Source of the DNA: an uncultured Porphyromonadaceae bacterium
GTDB taxonomy: Bacteria > Bacteroidota > Bacteroidia > Bacteroidales > Muribaculaceae
Direction of reading: 5' to 3'
Assembly: GCA_937921035.1 (NCBI GenBank)
Contig: CALEUL010000015.1
Coordinates: 1 to 37,359, forward strand
DNA length: 37,359 nt
In this document: one piece after another, positions 1-7,812 of the stretch
Layout: each line of letters opens with the position of its first letter
Position numbering within the stretch: the stretch's first letter is position 1
The notes under the pieces: model-generated
Databases searched by the model: none
The model's input: only the letters and a program-made list of their open reading frames with translations
Told to the model about the DNA's origin: nothing
Made by a program: the position numbers and the translations under genes

Positions 1-1
1 C

Positions 2-60
2 AACTACGCCCCGCGTGGACTTTCACCACAGATGTATGACATGCCCGTCATACCATCATA
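2..60 (+). CDS. Possible 3' end of an upstream gene (partial)
   Basis: One frame is open from the left edge to a TAA at 58-60, immediately before a strong terminator that begins at 61. It would encode about 19 residues ending in MPVIPS. Only the position in front of the terminator supports it; the other forward frames cannot be excluded and the product cannot be recognised from so few residues. Confidence 0.25.
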
Positions 61-100
61 AAAGAAACCGGAACCCGTCGGGCTCCGGTTTCTTTTATTT
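61..100 (+). terminator. Rho-independent terminator upstream of asnS
   Basis: A hairpin with arms 61-76 and 80-95 pairs 15 of 16 positions (one A/C mismatch at 73/83) around a 3-nt loop and runs into TTTTATTTT. It would end transcription of the gene lying left of the window before the asnS promoter. Confidence 0.85.
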
Positions 101-157
101 TCGGCCAATACCGACCTGGCCTCTTCTTTCGCTATTATATTTGTCGAATATTTTTCG

Positions 158-165
158 TATATTTG
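158..165 (+). promoter_or_regulatory. -7 promoter element for asnS
   Basis: TATATTTG matches the Bacteroidetes housekeeping -7 consensus TAnnTTTG and lies 20 nt before the asnS ATG. No clear -33 TTTG is found at the usual 19-21 nt spacing; a TTTG at 140-143 is too close. Confidence 0.6.
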
Positions 166-185
166 CCGCCGGAAAGAAAAACACT

Positions 186-1574
186 ATGAAACGTACTAAA
201 ATATCGGATATATTCGACCCCGCGCTCATTGGCGGCGAGGTTGATGTAATGGGCTGGGTGCGCACCCGCCGCGGTAACAAAAACGTGCAGTTCGTCGCGC
301 TCAACGACGGATCCACAATCCGCAACCTTCAGATCGTGTTCGACCTCGCCAAGTTCAACGAAGAAGAACTGAAGGCCGTAACGACAGGTTCGTCGATTCA
401 TGTCCACGGCAAGCTCGTGGAATCGATGGGCAAAGGCCAGACATGCGAGGTACAGGCCGAGACACTCGAAATTTTCGGCAGCGCCGACCCCGAAGCATAT
501 CCCCTCCAGAAAAAAGGCCACACAATGGAGTATCTGCGAGAGAAAGCACACCTGCGTCCCCGTACGGCAACATTCGGTGCTATCCTGCGTGTACGCAGCG
601 CTCTGGCTTTCGCAATTCACAAATTCTTCCAGGAAAAAGGCTTCTTCTATCTTAATACTCCTCTTATCACCGAGAGCGACTGCGAAGGCGCTGGTGCAAT
701 GTTCCAGGTTACCACTCTCGACCTTGAGAAGCTCCCCCGAAACGAGGAAGGCAAGGTAGACTACACCAAGGACTTCTTCGGCAAGCCTACGGCGCTCACA
801 GTCAGCGGTCAGCTCGAAGGCGAACTCGGCGCTACTGCCCTCGGTGCAATATATACTTTCGGTCCTACATTCCGTGCCGAAAACTCCAACACACCGCGCC
901 ACCTCTCCGAATTCTGGATGGTAGAACCGGAAGTCGCATTCTTCGACATCGACGACAATATGGCTCTTGCCGAGGATTTCGTGAAATACTGTATCCGCTA
1001 TGCACTCGACCACTGCCGTGAGGACATCGAATTCCTTGCCGAACACTTCGACAAAGACCTTATCAACCGTCTGGAATTCGTTCTCAACAACGATTTTGTT
1101 CGTCTCACCTACACCGAGGGCGTGGAAATCCTGAAAGCATGCGGCCGCAAGTTCGAATTCCCTGTAGAATGGGGCATAGACCTGCAGAGCGAGCACGAAC
1201 GCTATCTTGTTGAGCAGCACTTCAAACGTCCCGTTATTCTAACCGACTATCCGCGCGACATCAAGGCTTTCTACATGAAGCAGAACGACGACGGCAAGAC
1301 CGTCCGCGCAATGGACGTGCTTTTCCCGCAGATTGGCGAGATTATCGGCGGCAGCGAGCGCGAGGCAAACTACGACAAGCTGCTGCAGAGAATCGAGGAG
1401 TTGCACATACCTATGAAGGACATGTGGTGGTACCTCGACACACGTCGCTTCGGCACTGTGCCTCACAGCGGATTCGGACTTGGCTTTGAACGCCTTGTGC
1501 TGTTCGTTACGGGCATGACCAACATCCGCGACGTCATCCCCTTCCCGCGCACTCCCAACAACGCAGAATTTTAA
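186..1574 (+). CDS. asnS: Asparaginyl-tRNA synthetase
   Basis: This 462-aa class II synthetase charges tRNA-Asn with asparagine in the cytoplasm. The N-terminal OB-fold anticodon-binding domain (about residues 15-105, with VMGWVRTRRGNKNVQF) is followed by the class II core: motif 2 appears as FRAENSNTPRHLSEFWMVEP and motif 3 as GFGLGFERLVLF near the end, closing with NIRDVIPFPRTP. The length and the asparagine-type FRAENSNT motif favour AsnRS over AspRS or LysRS. The open frame extends upstream to 15, but that part crosses the terminator and the promoter, so the ATG at 186 (MKRTKISDIF) is chosen. recO follows after 18 nt and is probably cotranscribed. Confidence 0.96.
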   Translation: MKRTKISDIFDPALIGGEVDVMGWVRTRRGNKNVQFVALNDGSTIRNLQIVFDLAKFNEEELKAVTTGSSIHVHGKLVESMGKGQTCEVQAETLEIFGSADPEAYPLQKKGHTMEYLREKAHLRPRTATFGAILRVRSALAFAIHKFFQEKGFFYLNTPLITESDCEGAGAMFQVTTLDLEKLPRNEEGKVDYTKDFFGKPTALTVSGQLEGELGATALGAIYTFGPTFRAENSNTPRHLSEFWMVEPEVAFFDIDDNMALAEDFVKYCIRYALDHCREDIEFLAEHFDKDLINRLEFVLNNDFVRLTYTEGVEILKACGRKFEFPVEWGIDLQSEHERYLVEQHFKRPVILTDYPRDIKAFYMKQNDDGKTVRAMDVLFPQIGEIIGGSEREANYDKLLQRIEELHIPMKDMWWYLDTRRFGTVPHSGFGLGFERLVLFVTGMTNIRDVIPFPRTPNNAEF

Positions 1575-1592
1575 TTTCCCCCTCGGCGTACC

Positions 1593-2315
1593 ATGCTAAC
1601 GCCGCTGGAATGTATAGCACTCCGCACTGTGCGCCTGACCGACAGCAAGAATCTGCTGTCGGTATGGAGCCGGGAAGCGGGGCGCTTGACTTTTGCAATA
1701 CCCGCTGGTTCCAGCCGGGAGGCCAGAAGACGACGTGCCCTAACGGCTCCGCTTGGCACATTCTGTGGCGTAAGCGACATACGTCCCGACCGAGAGATTC
1801 TGTCCGTGCGCGACATCATGCCTCTGCCCGGATCACCGGCAATGAATCCGTCGCCGGCTCAAAGCATGTCGGCAATGTTTTTAGCAGAAGTGCTCGATTC
1901 GCTGCTGCGCAGGCAGGAGCCCGACGACAGTCTGTCGGATTTCCTTTTCAGCAGCGTGGACATCCTATCGGCAGCCACGGGCGCAGCAGCCGCAAACTTT
2001 CACATCGTATTCATGTATACCTTCGCCCACTATGCCGGCATAGCGCCAGACACCGGCGAATACAGCCGCAACGCAGTTTTCGATATGCGCGAAGGTCGTT
2101 TCAGACCGTCGGCACCGCTGCACGACGACCATATCGAAGGCGACGAGGCACGAATGATGATGCTTATATCGCGCACACCGCTCGCAAGGGCCGCACGCCT
2201 GCCGCTGACGCGTGCTACGCGCAACCGCGCCCTCGACATTATCCTGCGCTACTTCTCCCTGCATCTGGCACCCCTCAGCTCCCTGAAATCGCCGGAGATT
2301 CTGCGGATGCTGTAA
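1593..2315 (+). CDS. recO: DNA repair protein RecO
   Basis: The 240-aa protein fits RecO, which helps RecR load RecA onto SSB-coated single-stranded DNA in gap repair. It has the N-terminal OB-fold region (CIALRTVRLTDSKNLLSVWS, residues about 7-26), a helical middle and the C-terminal RYFSLHLAPLSSLKSPEILR that is typical of Bacteroidales RecO. The cysteine cluster of zinc-binding RecO forms is absent. It starts 18 nt after asnS and its stop codon abuts the stop codon of the convergent DUF1573 gene with no base between and no terminator, so the two transcripts probably overlap at their 3' ends. Confidence 0.85.
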   Translation: MLTPLECIALRTVRLTDSKNLLSVWSREAGRLTFAIPAGSSREARRRRALTAPLGTFCGVSDIRPDREILSVRDIMPLPGSPAMNPSPAQSMSAMFLAEVLDSLLRRQEPDDSLSDFLFSSVDILSAATGAAAANFHIVFMYTFAHYAGIAPDTGEYSRNAVFDMREGRFRPSAPLHDDHIEGDEARMMMLISRTPLARAARLPLTRATRNRALDIILRYFSLHLAPLSSLKSPEILRML

Positions 2316-3377
2316 CTATTTCATTCCAACAAGTCGCACGGCAACCGTCGGTGCCGACGGCGAATTTGTTATAAGCGTGGCGCGGGCATTGAGGATATCG
2401 CCCTTCACTCGGCCGGGGTCAACCACAACCGTTATTGTGGCCGATTTGCCGGGAGCGATTGTCTTTTTGTCTATAGACAGCGAAACGCCCTCGTCGGCAG
2501 TATAGAGGCGCCGAACAATCATCTTGCTGCCACCCGTATTGCGCACCGTACAGGTGCGTTTTATTTTTTTGTCGCCCTTGATATCTCCGAAATCTATAGA
2601 CTGCATCTCCAGCGACGGCACAGGAGCTTTGTCGAGCTGTTCGGGCGTCATACTCCCGAAGTCCTCGTTCACTACCGCCATTACCGGCATCTGATACAGG
2701 AAGCTGCTTAGCGGATCGGCCGAAATGAGGACGGTGTCGGAAACCAGGCCATATTCCTTTTCGCGTCCGGCGTCGAAAGTAAACATGACAGTGCCCTGCT
2801 CTCCCGGCGCGACTGTGGCTGGCTCGAATATCGCTGAGATATACCGCGGGCACGAGGCCGTGGGGCGCAGTGGTCTCTCGCTCCGGTTATAGATATTCAG
2901 CGACACTGCTCGCGTATGCCCTTTCGCTATCTGCCCGAACATTACCGACGGATGCGTCATGCTCAGACCCATGCCAAGGTCGACAGGATAGTTCTTTGCC
3001 ACCGACGGCGCGCTCCCGATTACCGAACCTTTCACGTACAGTTTCGTTTTCTGGCCGTTGGACATCTCCACACCCACATACTTGGAAAAACGGCCCGGAC
3101 GCCCCGCTGGATTGTAAAAAAGCGCTATGGCCCCGGTATCGCCGGGCTCAACAGCCTGGCGGGAGAACTCGGGTGCGGTACAGCCGCAGGATGGTCGCGC
3201 GGCAACTATAGTTACTGGAGTGGCGTCGGTGTTGACAAAGTGGAATATATGTCGTACTTTGCCCATATCCTCGCCGAAGGCGCCGAAATCGTGTTCGGTC
3301 TCCAGCCATTGTACCTCGGCAGCACCGGATACAGAAGCGAGCGACAAGGCGGCCAGAAGTATTTTATGCAGTTTCAT
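2316..3377 (-). CDS. Secreted triple-DUF1573 (ASH/Ig-like) protein
   Basis: A 353-aa exported protein. A signal peptide covers residues 1-19 (hydrophobic LLAALSLASVSG, then AAEVQW). Three beta-sandwich repeats of the DUF1573 type follow: residues about 22-120 (DFGAFGEDMGKVRHIFHFVN, ASCGC-like motif PSCGCTAPEF), about 140-235 (MFGQIAKGHTRAVSLNIYN) and about 260-353 (IDFGDIKGDKKIKRTCTVRN). Only the first repeat keeps the CGC motif. DUF1573 proteins are abundant in Bacteroidetes and are thought to act in the periplasm or at the surface, but no biochemical role is established. It lies 12 nt downstream of the channel-like gene, so the two form an operon. Confidence 0.85.
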   Translation of the reverse strand: MKLHKILLAALSLASVSGAAEVQWLETEHDFGAFGEDMGKVRHIFHFVNTDATPVTIVAARPSCGCTAPEFSRQAVEPGDTGAIALFYNPAGRPGRFSKYVGVEMSNGQKTKLYVKGSVIGSAPSVAKNYPVDLGMGLSMTHPSVMFGQIAKGHTRAVSLNIYNRSERPLRPTASCPRYISAIFEPATVAPGEQGTVMFTFDAGREKEYGLVSDTVLISADPLSSFLYQMPVMAVVNEDFGSMTPEQLDKAPVPSLEMQSIDFGDIKGDKKIKRTCTVRNTGGSKMIVRRLYTADEGVSLSIDKKTIAPGKSATITVVVDPGRVKGDILNARATLITNSPSAPTVAVRLVGMK

Positions 3378-3389
3378 AGTGTTGCAAAT

Positions 3390-4100
3390 TTAACTATTTC
3401 CTTTCGAAGAAGTATTATCGCGGGTGGTGTATTTCTTCACCGTATCGGTAAGATATACCGTGAACAGAGGAAACAGAAGCAGCCCCATCACGGAAATTAT
3501 CATTGCAACCGCTTTTCCGGCTGTGGTAACGGCATAGAAGGATGCCCCTAATGTCGTTGTCTGAAGCATGCACCAGTACAGCGAGTCCCAGTAGTTATTT
3601 ACTGCCGGATTCACGCCCCCTTCCCAGATATAGAATACCAGCGACGCGAAATAAACGGTCATGACAAGTATTATGAGATACGACGCGAATATACCCACCA
3701 TGCGGTTGGAGGAGACAAAGCGCGTCAGCACGGCAATGGCAAGAACTGCGCGCATTGTCGGCATATAGTGTATCACATACCCCGGAAATCCGCCCGGATG
3801 TACACCGAGTGTCTGCAGAATGGCGGCATACGGAATACAGATAAGCAGGGTAAGTATATTTTGTACGAAATACTTCCGGCGGGAGGTGCTTATCCACAGT
3901 TCATAGAAATAATCGGCAAGATAAACCATGCAGGCAGGCAGCTGCGCGCGGTTGTAGACATGTGGATCCAGAGGTATGAAGTCCGGACGGAAAACATTGA
4001 TGGAAATAATCACTATCAGCAGCAGCGACACAATGACAACAGCGGCACGGAGGATGTTCCGCACCCGCAGAAGGATGGTCTTGTCTTTTCCGCGCTGCAT
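3390..4100 (-). CDS. Potassium-channel-like membrane protein with atypical filter
   Basis: A 236-aa integral membrane protein with about six hydrophobic segments, the first at residues 14-36 and the last at 199-221. The final third has the layout of a two-helix ion channel pore: an aromatic pore helix (YWDSLYWCMLQ), a filter-like TTTLGA at 181-186 and then a glycine-containing hydrophobic helix (VMGLLLFPLFTVYL). Classical K+ channels have T-x-G-Y-G in that place, so selectivity cannot be assumed. It is first in an operon with the DUF1573 gene. The alternative is a non-channel membrane protein that mimics this topology. Confidence 0.65.
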   Translation of the reverse strand: MQRGKDKTILLRVRNILRAAVVIVSLLLIVIISINVFRPDFIPLDPHVYNRAQLPACMVYLADYFYELWISTSRRKYFVQNILTLLICIPYAAILQTLGVHPGGFPGYVIHYMPTMRAVLAIAVLTRFVSSNRMVGIFASYLIILVMTVYFASLVFYIWEGGVNPAVNNYWDSLYWCMLQTTTLGASFYAVTTAGKAVAMIISVMGLLLFPLFTVYLTDTVKKYTTRDNTSSKGNS

Positions 4101-4221
4101 AACACGATGGTATATGAATTTTTAACGCCATGCTGCCGGTATTGTTCATTAATAAACCCTCATTCTGCGTGCATCTTTCCCTCGCGGGAAACACACCGGA
4201 CAGAAGCTGCTGCCGCGCCGG

Positions 4222-4230
4222 TAACTTTGC
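4222..4230 (+). promoter_or_regulatory. -7 promoter element for the phage-head cassette
   Basis: TAACTTTGC matches the host consensus TAnnTTTG and lies 24 nt before the 51-aa ORF. No -33 TTTG is seen at the expected spacing. It suggests that the host housekeeping sigma factor, not a phage regulator, would transcribe the cassette. Confidence 0.55.
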
Positions 4231-4254
4231 GTCGTCAACAAAAAAAACAAAACA

Positions 4255-4410
4255 ATGGACAACGAGAACCCAGCCTGCCGCCCTGCCGAAGAAACAGGCG
4301 ACAAACCAAAGAACTACGAACCGGACCCTCCCGAAGAAAGCATACCCGTTGCAAGCACTATTTTCTTCGGCGACCCTCGGCCCGATTTCTGGGACGAAAA
4401 CTTTTTCTAA
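4255..4410 (+). CDS. Small acidic ORF at the head of the capsid cassette
   Basis: A 51-residue ORF from ATG 4255 to TAA 4408-4410, starting with MDNENPACRPAEE and ending in PRPDFWDENFF. It is rich in Pro, Glu and Asp in the first 30 residues and aromatic at the C-terminus. It sits between the promoter element and the capsid gene, 27 nt before the latter. I do not recognise it. Its position is where a scaffold or decoration protein could be, but nothing in the sequence proves that, and a short leader ORF is also possible. Confidence 0.5.
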   Translation: MDNENPACRPAEETGDKPKNYEPDPPEESIPVASTIFFGDPRPDFWDENFF

Positions 4411-4437
4411 ATCATAAACCTGCAAACAGAAAAAAAC

Positions 4438-5658
4438 ATGTCAACACACATTTCCGGACAGCCCGTAACAGTAGAGAACCTTAAAGAAGCATCGCCTTCG
4501 CTGATGCGAAACGCCATAGACCAGCAAATTGTAAAAATAAGGCCTATGTCTACACCGGTAGACCAGCTCTCGCGCTGCGGAAGCTGCCGGCACGCCGACG
4601 CCATGACAATCGACTATTTCTCGGTCGACACAAAGCCTACCGAAACACAGCTGAAATCGCGCAGCACCTCGGGCTATGGCAACAAATACTCCCCGGAACT
4701 ATTTACTTTCGACCTTTATCCCTACGACGATACAATCTTCGAGGTGTCCGAGACCATTCTTGTGCCGGATGTGCTCGACGGCAACCCTCTCGTGCTGTAC
4801 TGCGTGGCAAAAGACGGCAAAGGAACCGTTACCGTGGCGCCTGTAAACATTCCATTCACTGGCAACGACGGTCCCGAGATGCCGGAGTTGCCGGCGGGTA
4901 CAAAACTTATCCGTATGGGGCGTGCAGCATCCGAGCTCGACGTGCAGACGGCCCAGTTCTCGGCCATTCCGCAAAAGGCCTCCAACAATTGTCAGATTTT
5001 CAAAATGCAGGTGGAACAGAGCACTTTCGTAAAAATCGCCGACAAAGAGATTGGATGGAACTTCAGCGACCAGGAGGAGGCCGCAATAATCGACATGCGC
5101 CTGGGTATGGAAAAAAGTTTTCTGTTCGGCGCACGGGCCAAGATTTTCGATACCGCCAAGCGTGAGTATCTGTACCTTACCGGAGGCATTTGGAACCAGA
5201 CCGACCGCGAGTTCTCTTTAGACTCCGCGGCGCTTACCGAGGACACACTCATAGACCTTTGCAGCGCGGCATTCACGGGAAACAACGGCAGCAAAAGAAA
5301 AATTCTGATTGCCGGAACCGGTCTGTTGGAGGCTATCAGCAAGCTGTCGGTAACGAGAATCCTCCGAGGCACCGAAACACGCACCAAATGGGGCCTCGAG
5401 TTCAAGGAATTAGTATCCAACTTCGGCACCCTGTACCTCCTCCATTCAGAAATTTTCGACCAGTGCGGCCACCGCAACGACGGTTTTATAATCGACCCGA
5501 ACTACATGACAAAGTATGTGCACGTCCCATTCCGCGCCGAACAGCTCGACCTCCGAAGCTCTGGACAGCGCAACACCGATGCCGTTGTACTCACCGAGGC
5601 TTCGTGCCTTGTACTACGCTATCCCAACGCTCACCTTAAAGTGAAAGGCGCGGCCTGA
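4438..5658 (+). CDS. Phage major capsid protein, SU10/DUF5309-like
   Basis: A 406-aa intact protein. The N-terminal arm (PVDQLSRCGSCRHADAMTID, then YFSVDTKPTETQL) and the long middle region (QIFKMQVEQSTFVKIADKEI, EEAAIIDMRLGMEKSFLFGA, LTGGIWNQTD) resemble the HK97-fold capsid proteins of the SU10/DUF5309 type found in Bacteroidales phages. The C-terminal part with EFKELVSNFGTLYLLHSEIF and LVLRYPNAHLKVKG is also in keeping with that family. No integrase, protease or terminase is nearby. It is followed by a perfect hairpin and then two further head-type genes, which strengthens the call. A domesticated shell protein is an alternative; sure of the phage origin, less of the exact family. Confidence 0.75.
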   Translation: MSTHISGQPVTVENLKEASPSLMRNAIDQQIVKIRPMSTPVDQLSRCGSCRHADAMTIDYFSVDTKPTETQLKSRSTSGYGNKYSPELFTFDLYPYDDTIFEVSETILVPDVLDGNPLVLYCVAKDGKGTVTVAPVNIPFTGNDGPEMPELPAGTKLIRMGRAASELDVQTAQFSAIPQKASNNCQIFKMQVEQSTFVKIADKEIGWNFSDQEEAAIIDMRLGMEKSFLFGARAKIFDTAKREYLYLTGGIWNQTDREFSLDSAALTEDTLIDLCSAAFTGNNGSKRKILIAGTGLLEAISKLSVTRILRGTETRTKWGLEFKELVSNFGTLYLLHSEIFDQCGHRNDGFIIDPNYMTKYVHVPFRAEQLDLRSSGQRNTDAVVLTEASCLVLRYPNAHLKVKGAA

Positions 5659-5670
5659 CAAACCTGTAAG

Positions 5671-5700
5671 GATGTTGCAGAACTTTGGTTCTGCAACATC
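5671..5700 (+). terminator. Perfect 12-bp hairpin after the capsid gene
   Basis: GATGTTGCAGAA (5671-5682) and TTCTGCAACATC (5689-5700) are exact reverse complements around a 6-nt loop. It starts 13 nt after the capsid stop codon. A short T-rich stretch (5713-5718) follows 12 nt later rather than directly, so it may be a weak terminator or an mRNA-stabilising 3' end that lets capsid message exceed the downstream genes. Confidence 0.65.
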
Positions 5701-5720
5701 CCCTATATACCTATTTTTAT

Positions 5721-6278
5721 ATGAAGATTACAAAAAGCGCTGCAGAACTCCGCGAATATGTGCGCACCCTGGCCGGACTGACGCCCATGCGGGCCGACTG
5801 TGTGATTGAATACACCGACGGTATCGACGTAGACGCTATGATAGACTTTCGTCTGCGCCAGTGGTACATTAAACTGCTTGCCGAAGGCCCACGCGAACTT
5901 CTTGCCGTACACGACATGGCCGCCGGCGCCACTGTAACCGACGCAGGTGCGCCTGCGTCGGGATCTGTCGTGAGGCTCCCGCCAACTTGCGTGCGCGCGT
6001 TCGAGCTTATGCTGGCGTCCTGGCAACATCCTGTGCTAATCCTTGGCGCAGAAGCTCTCGGCAAGATGGCGGAATGCCAGAGGAATCCCTTTACACGTGC
6101 CACTCCGCACGCTCCGGTTGCTGTTATGGCTCCTGATGGAATGTCGGTGTTTGCCTGGCCTCCCGGCTCTACCGTAGCTGCTCTCTCGGGTGTTTCCGAT
6201 ACCGCCGACGGAACATTTTCTATGGACGAGGCGGCTCTGCTCCTGCTCGAAAATTTTGCAAAAACACTCGAATACTAA
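5721..6278 (+). CDS. Unknown protein between capsid and portal genes
   Basis: A 185-aa protein starting at ATG 5721 (MKITKSAAELREYVRTLAGL); an upstream TTG in frame lies inside the hairpin loop and is rejected. I do not recognise the family. The N-terminal third is charged and helical, the middle contains VRLPPTCVRAFELMLASWQH followed by PVLILGAEALGKMAECQRNP, and the end FSMDEAALLLLENFAKTLEY is helical. No signal peptide or membrane segment is evident. Six bases separate it from the portal gene. In phages this position often holds a head-tail connector or adaptor, which is inference from neighbours only. Confidence 0.7.
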   Translation: MKITKSAAELREYVRTLAGLTPMRADCVIEYTDGIDVDAMIDFRLRQWYIKLLAEGPRELLAVHDMAAGATVTDAGAPASGSVVRLPPTCVRAFELMLASWQHPVLILGAEALGKMAECQRNPFTRATPHAPVAVMAPDGMSVFAWPPGSTVAALSGVSDTADGTFSMDEAALLLLENFAKTLEY

Positions 6279-6283
6279 AATCC

Positions 6284-7588
6284 ATGCCAAAAGAAATCAT
6301 CACACAAGCCTACAACGCCTGGAGCCGATGCGCCGACATGCGTAACAGACGTCTGCGCTGCAAGCGATACACCTACGGCGACCAATGGAGCGACATCGTT
6401 CGCGACAACCTCGGAAGGCTGAACGTCGAGAGCGAAATAATACGCGCATCGGGAAACCGGCCTGTCATAAACAATCTTATACGCCAGCTCGTAAAGACTA
6501 TAATTGGACGTTTCCGTGCCGAACAGGCCGAAAACGGAACATATTCTGCTGACGGCCTGAGGGCGGTGGCCGAAAACAACGCTCTGCCCGAAATAGACAG
6601 CCGCATGTTCGAGGAATTTCTTATATCTGGATGTGCCGTGCAGCGAATCGCCGCCGACGGCGCATGCGGTCGCAGCGGCCTTTGCGTCCACAATGTGGAT
6701 TTCCGCAAATTCTTCGTGAACGCATTCTCCGACCCGCGCGGATGGGACATAAACCTTATCGGACAGCTCCACGACATGACATTCCCGGAACTGGTAAGCC
6801 GGTTCGCGCGTGGCTCGCGGGCGCGTGCCGAAGGTCTGCGGGATCTATACGCCGGCAAAGCGGCTCCCGACGAGGCCGGAAACTCAATAGTTGGTGCTGG
6901 GGCCGACGTGGATTTCTTCAACCCGAACGCCGCAGGACAGTGCCGAGTCGCAGAAGTCTGGACACTGGATGCAACTGGCCGGCGCAAGGGCGACAGTCTT
7001 AATTACACTTTCCGCTGGCACTGCCGATGGCTGACGCCCGACGGTACGCTGCTCATGGAATACGACTCGCCTTTCGCCCACGGATCGCATCCGTACGCCA
7101 TAAAATTCTATCCCCTCACCGACGGCGAAGTCCATTCTTTTGTCGAGGACATACTGGACCAGCAAAGAGGCATAAACCGCATGCTGGTACTGATAGACAG
7201 AATGATAGCATCTTCCGCAAAAGGTGTGCTCCTTTTCCCATGCGACCAGCTCGTGCAGGGCATGACATGGTCCGACATATGCCAGCGCTGGGCGCAGACC
7301 GACGGAGTGATTCCCGTAACAGGACGAGGCGAGCATCTGCCACAGCAGGTGATGAACAATCCCGGCGACACAGGCGCATACCAGTACCTGCAGATGCAGA
7401 TGAAGCTGTTCGACAACATCTCCGGCGTGAGCGAATCGCTAACCGGACACGCTACCGGCAGCGTTCGGGGCGCCGAGCTATACGAGAGCCAGGTGCGCAA
7501 CGCCACTATAGCACTCGGCGACATCTTCGAGACTTTCGGAGCTTTCCTCGAAGCCCGCAACGCCAAAATCATTGCTACTGTTAAGTAG
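6284..7588 (+). CDS. Phage portal protein, apparently C-terminally truncated
   Basis: A 434-aa protein with portal hallmarks seen in podovirus-type and Bacteroidales phage portals: an N-terminal RYTYGDQWSDIVRDNLGR, then NRPVINNLIRQLVKTIIGRF; a core with SHPYAIKFYPLTDGEVHSFV and EDILDQQRGINRMLVLIDRM; and the helical SVRGAELYESQVRNATIALG near the end. Portals form the dodecameric DNA-entry ring of the capsid. Related proteins usually continue well past this helix, whereas here a TAG stops the frame after ARNAKIIATVK. None of the three downstream frames resumes portal sequence before groES, so the cassette seems to end here. Frame integrity elsewhere is complete. Confidence 0.75.
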   Translation: MPKEIITQAYNAWSRCADMRNRRLRCKRYTYGDQWSDIVRDNLGRLNVESEIIRASGNRPVINNLIRQLVKTIIGRFRAEQAENGTYSADGLRAVAENNALPEIDSRMFEEFLISGCAVQRIAADGACGRSGLCVHNVDFRKFFVNAFSDPRGWDINLIGQLHDMTFPELVSRFARGSRARAEGLRDLYAGKAAPDEAGNSIVGAGADVDFFNPNAAGQCRVAEVWTLDATGRRKGDSLNYTFRWHCRWLTPDGTLLMEYDSPFAHGSHPYAIKFYPLTDGEVHSFVEDILDQQRGINRMLVLIDRMIASSAKGVLLFPCDQLVQGMTWSDICQRWAQTDGVIPVTGRGEHLPQQVMNNPGDTGAYQYLQMQMKLFDNISGVSESLTGHATGSVRGAELYESQVRNATIALGDIFETFGAFLEARNAKIIATVK

Positions 7589-7661
7589 CGCTAACTTCCC
7601 CCTCCTCCGATTCTCCGGCGATTGTTTTCGAGAACTTTGGAGCCGGGAAGATGTTGTACTA

Positions 7662-7726
7662 TTGACAAAATGGCAGTCTCTGTCATATTTCATGCGTTTG
7701 GCGCACTTTTTGTATTTTAACTTTAC
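7662..7726 (+). promoter_or_regulatory. groES promoter region with TGnCA repeats
   Basis: Three TGnCA boxes stand at 7663-7667 (TGACA), 7671-7675 (TGGCA) and 7681-7685 (TGTCA); the outer two form an inverted repeat with a 13-nt spacer. TAACTTTAC at 7718-7726 is close to the -7 consensus, with TTTG at 7697-7700 as a shortened-spacing -33 candidate. The boxes lie just upstream of this core promoter and could bind a heat-shock regulator; that role is inference. Confidence 0.5.
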
Positions 7727-7812
7727 AGACGGCGCAACGGGTCTTCACCCCCGCTTTCGAGGGTTTCCGTTCGACGCTTAATGTGATTATTTTAACTTAA
7801 AAATATACTACA

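Noticed and set aside
135..1220. 361-aa open frame on the minus strand across asnS
   Set aside because: It is fully antisense to the well-supported asnS gene, has no recognisable motif and no promoter; GC-rich codon third positions produce such mirror frames.
7572..7781. 69-aa plus ORF after the portal gene
   Set aside because: It starts inside the portal gene and covers the groES promoter, has no family resemblance and does not continue the portal.
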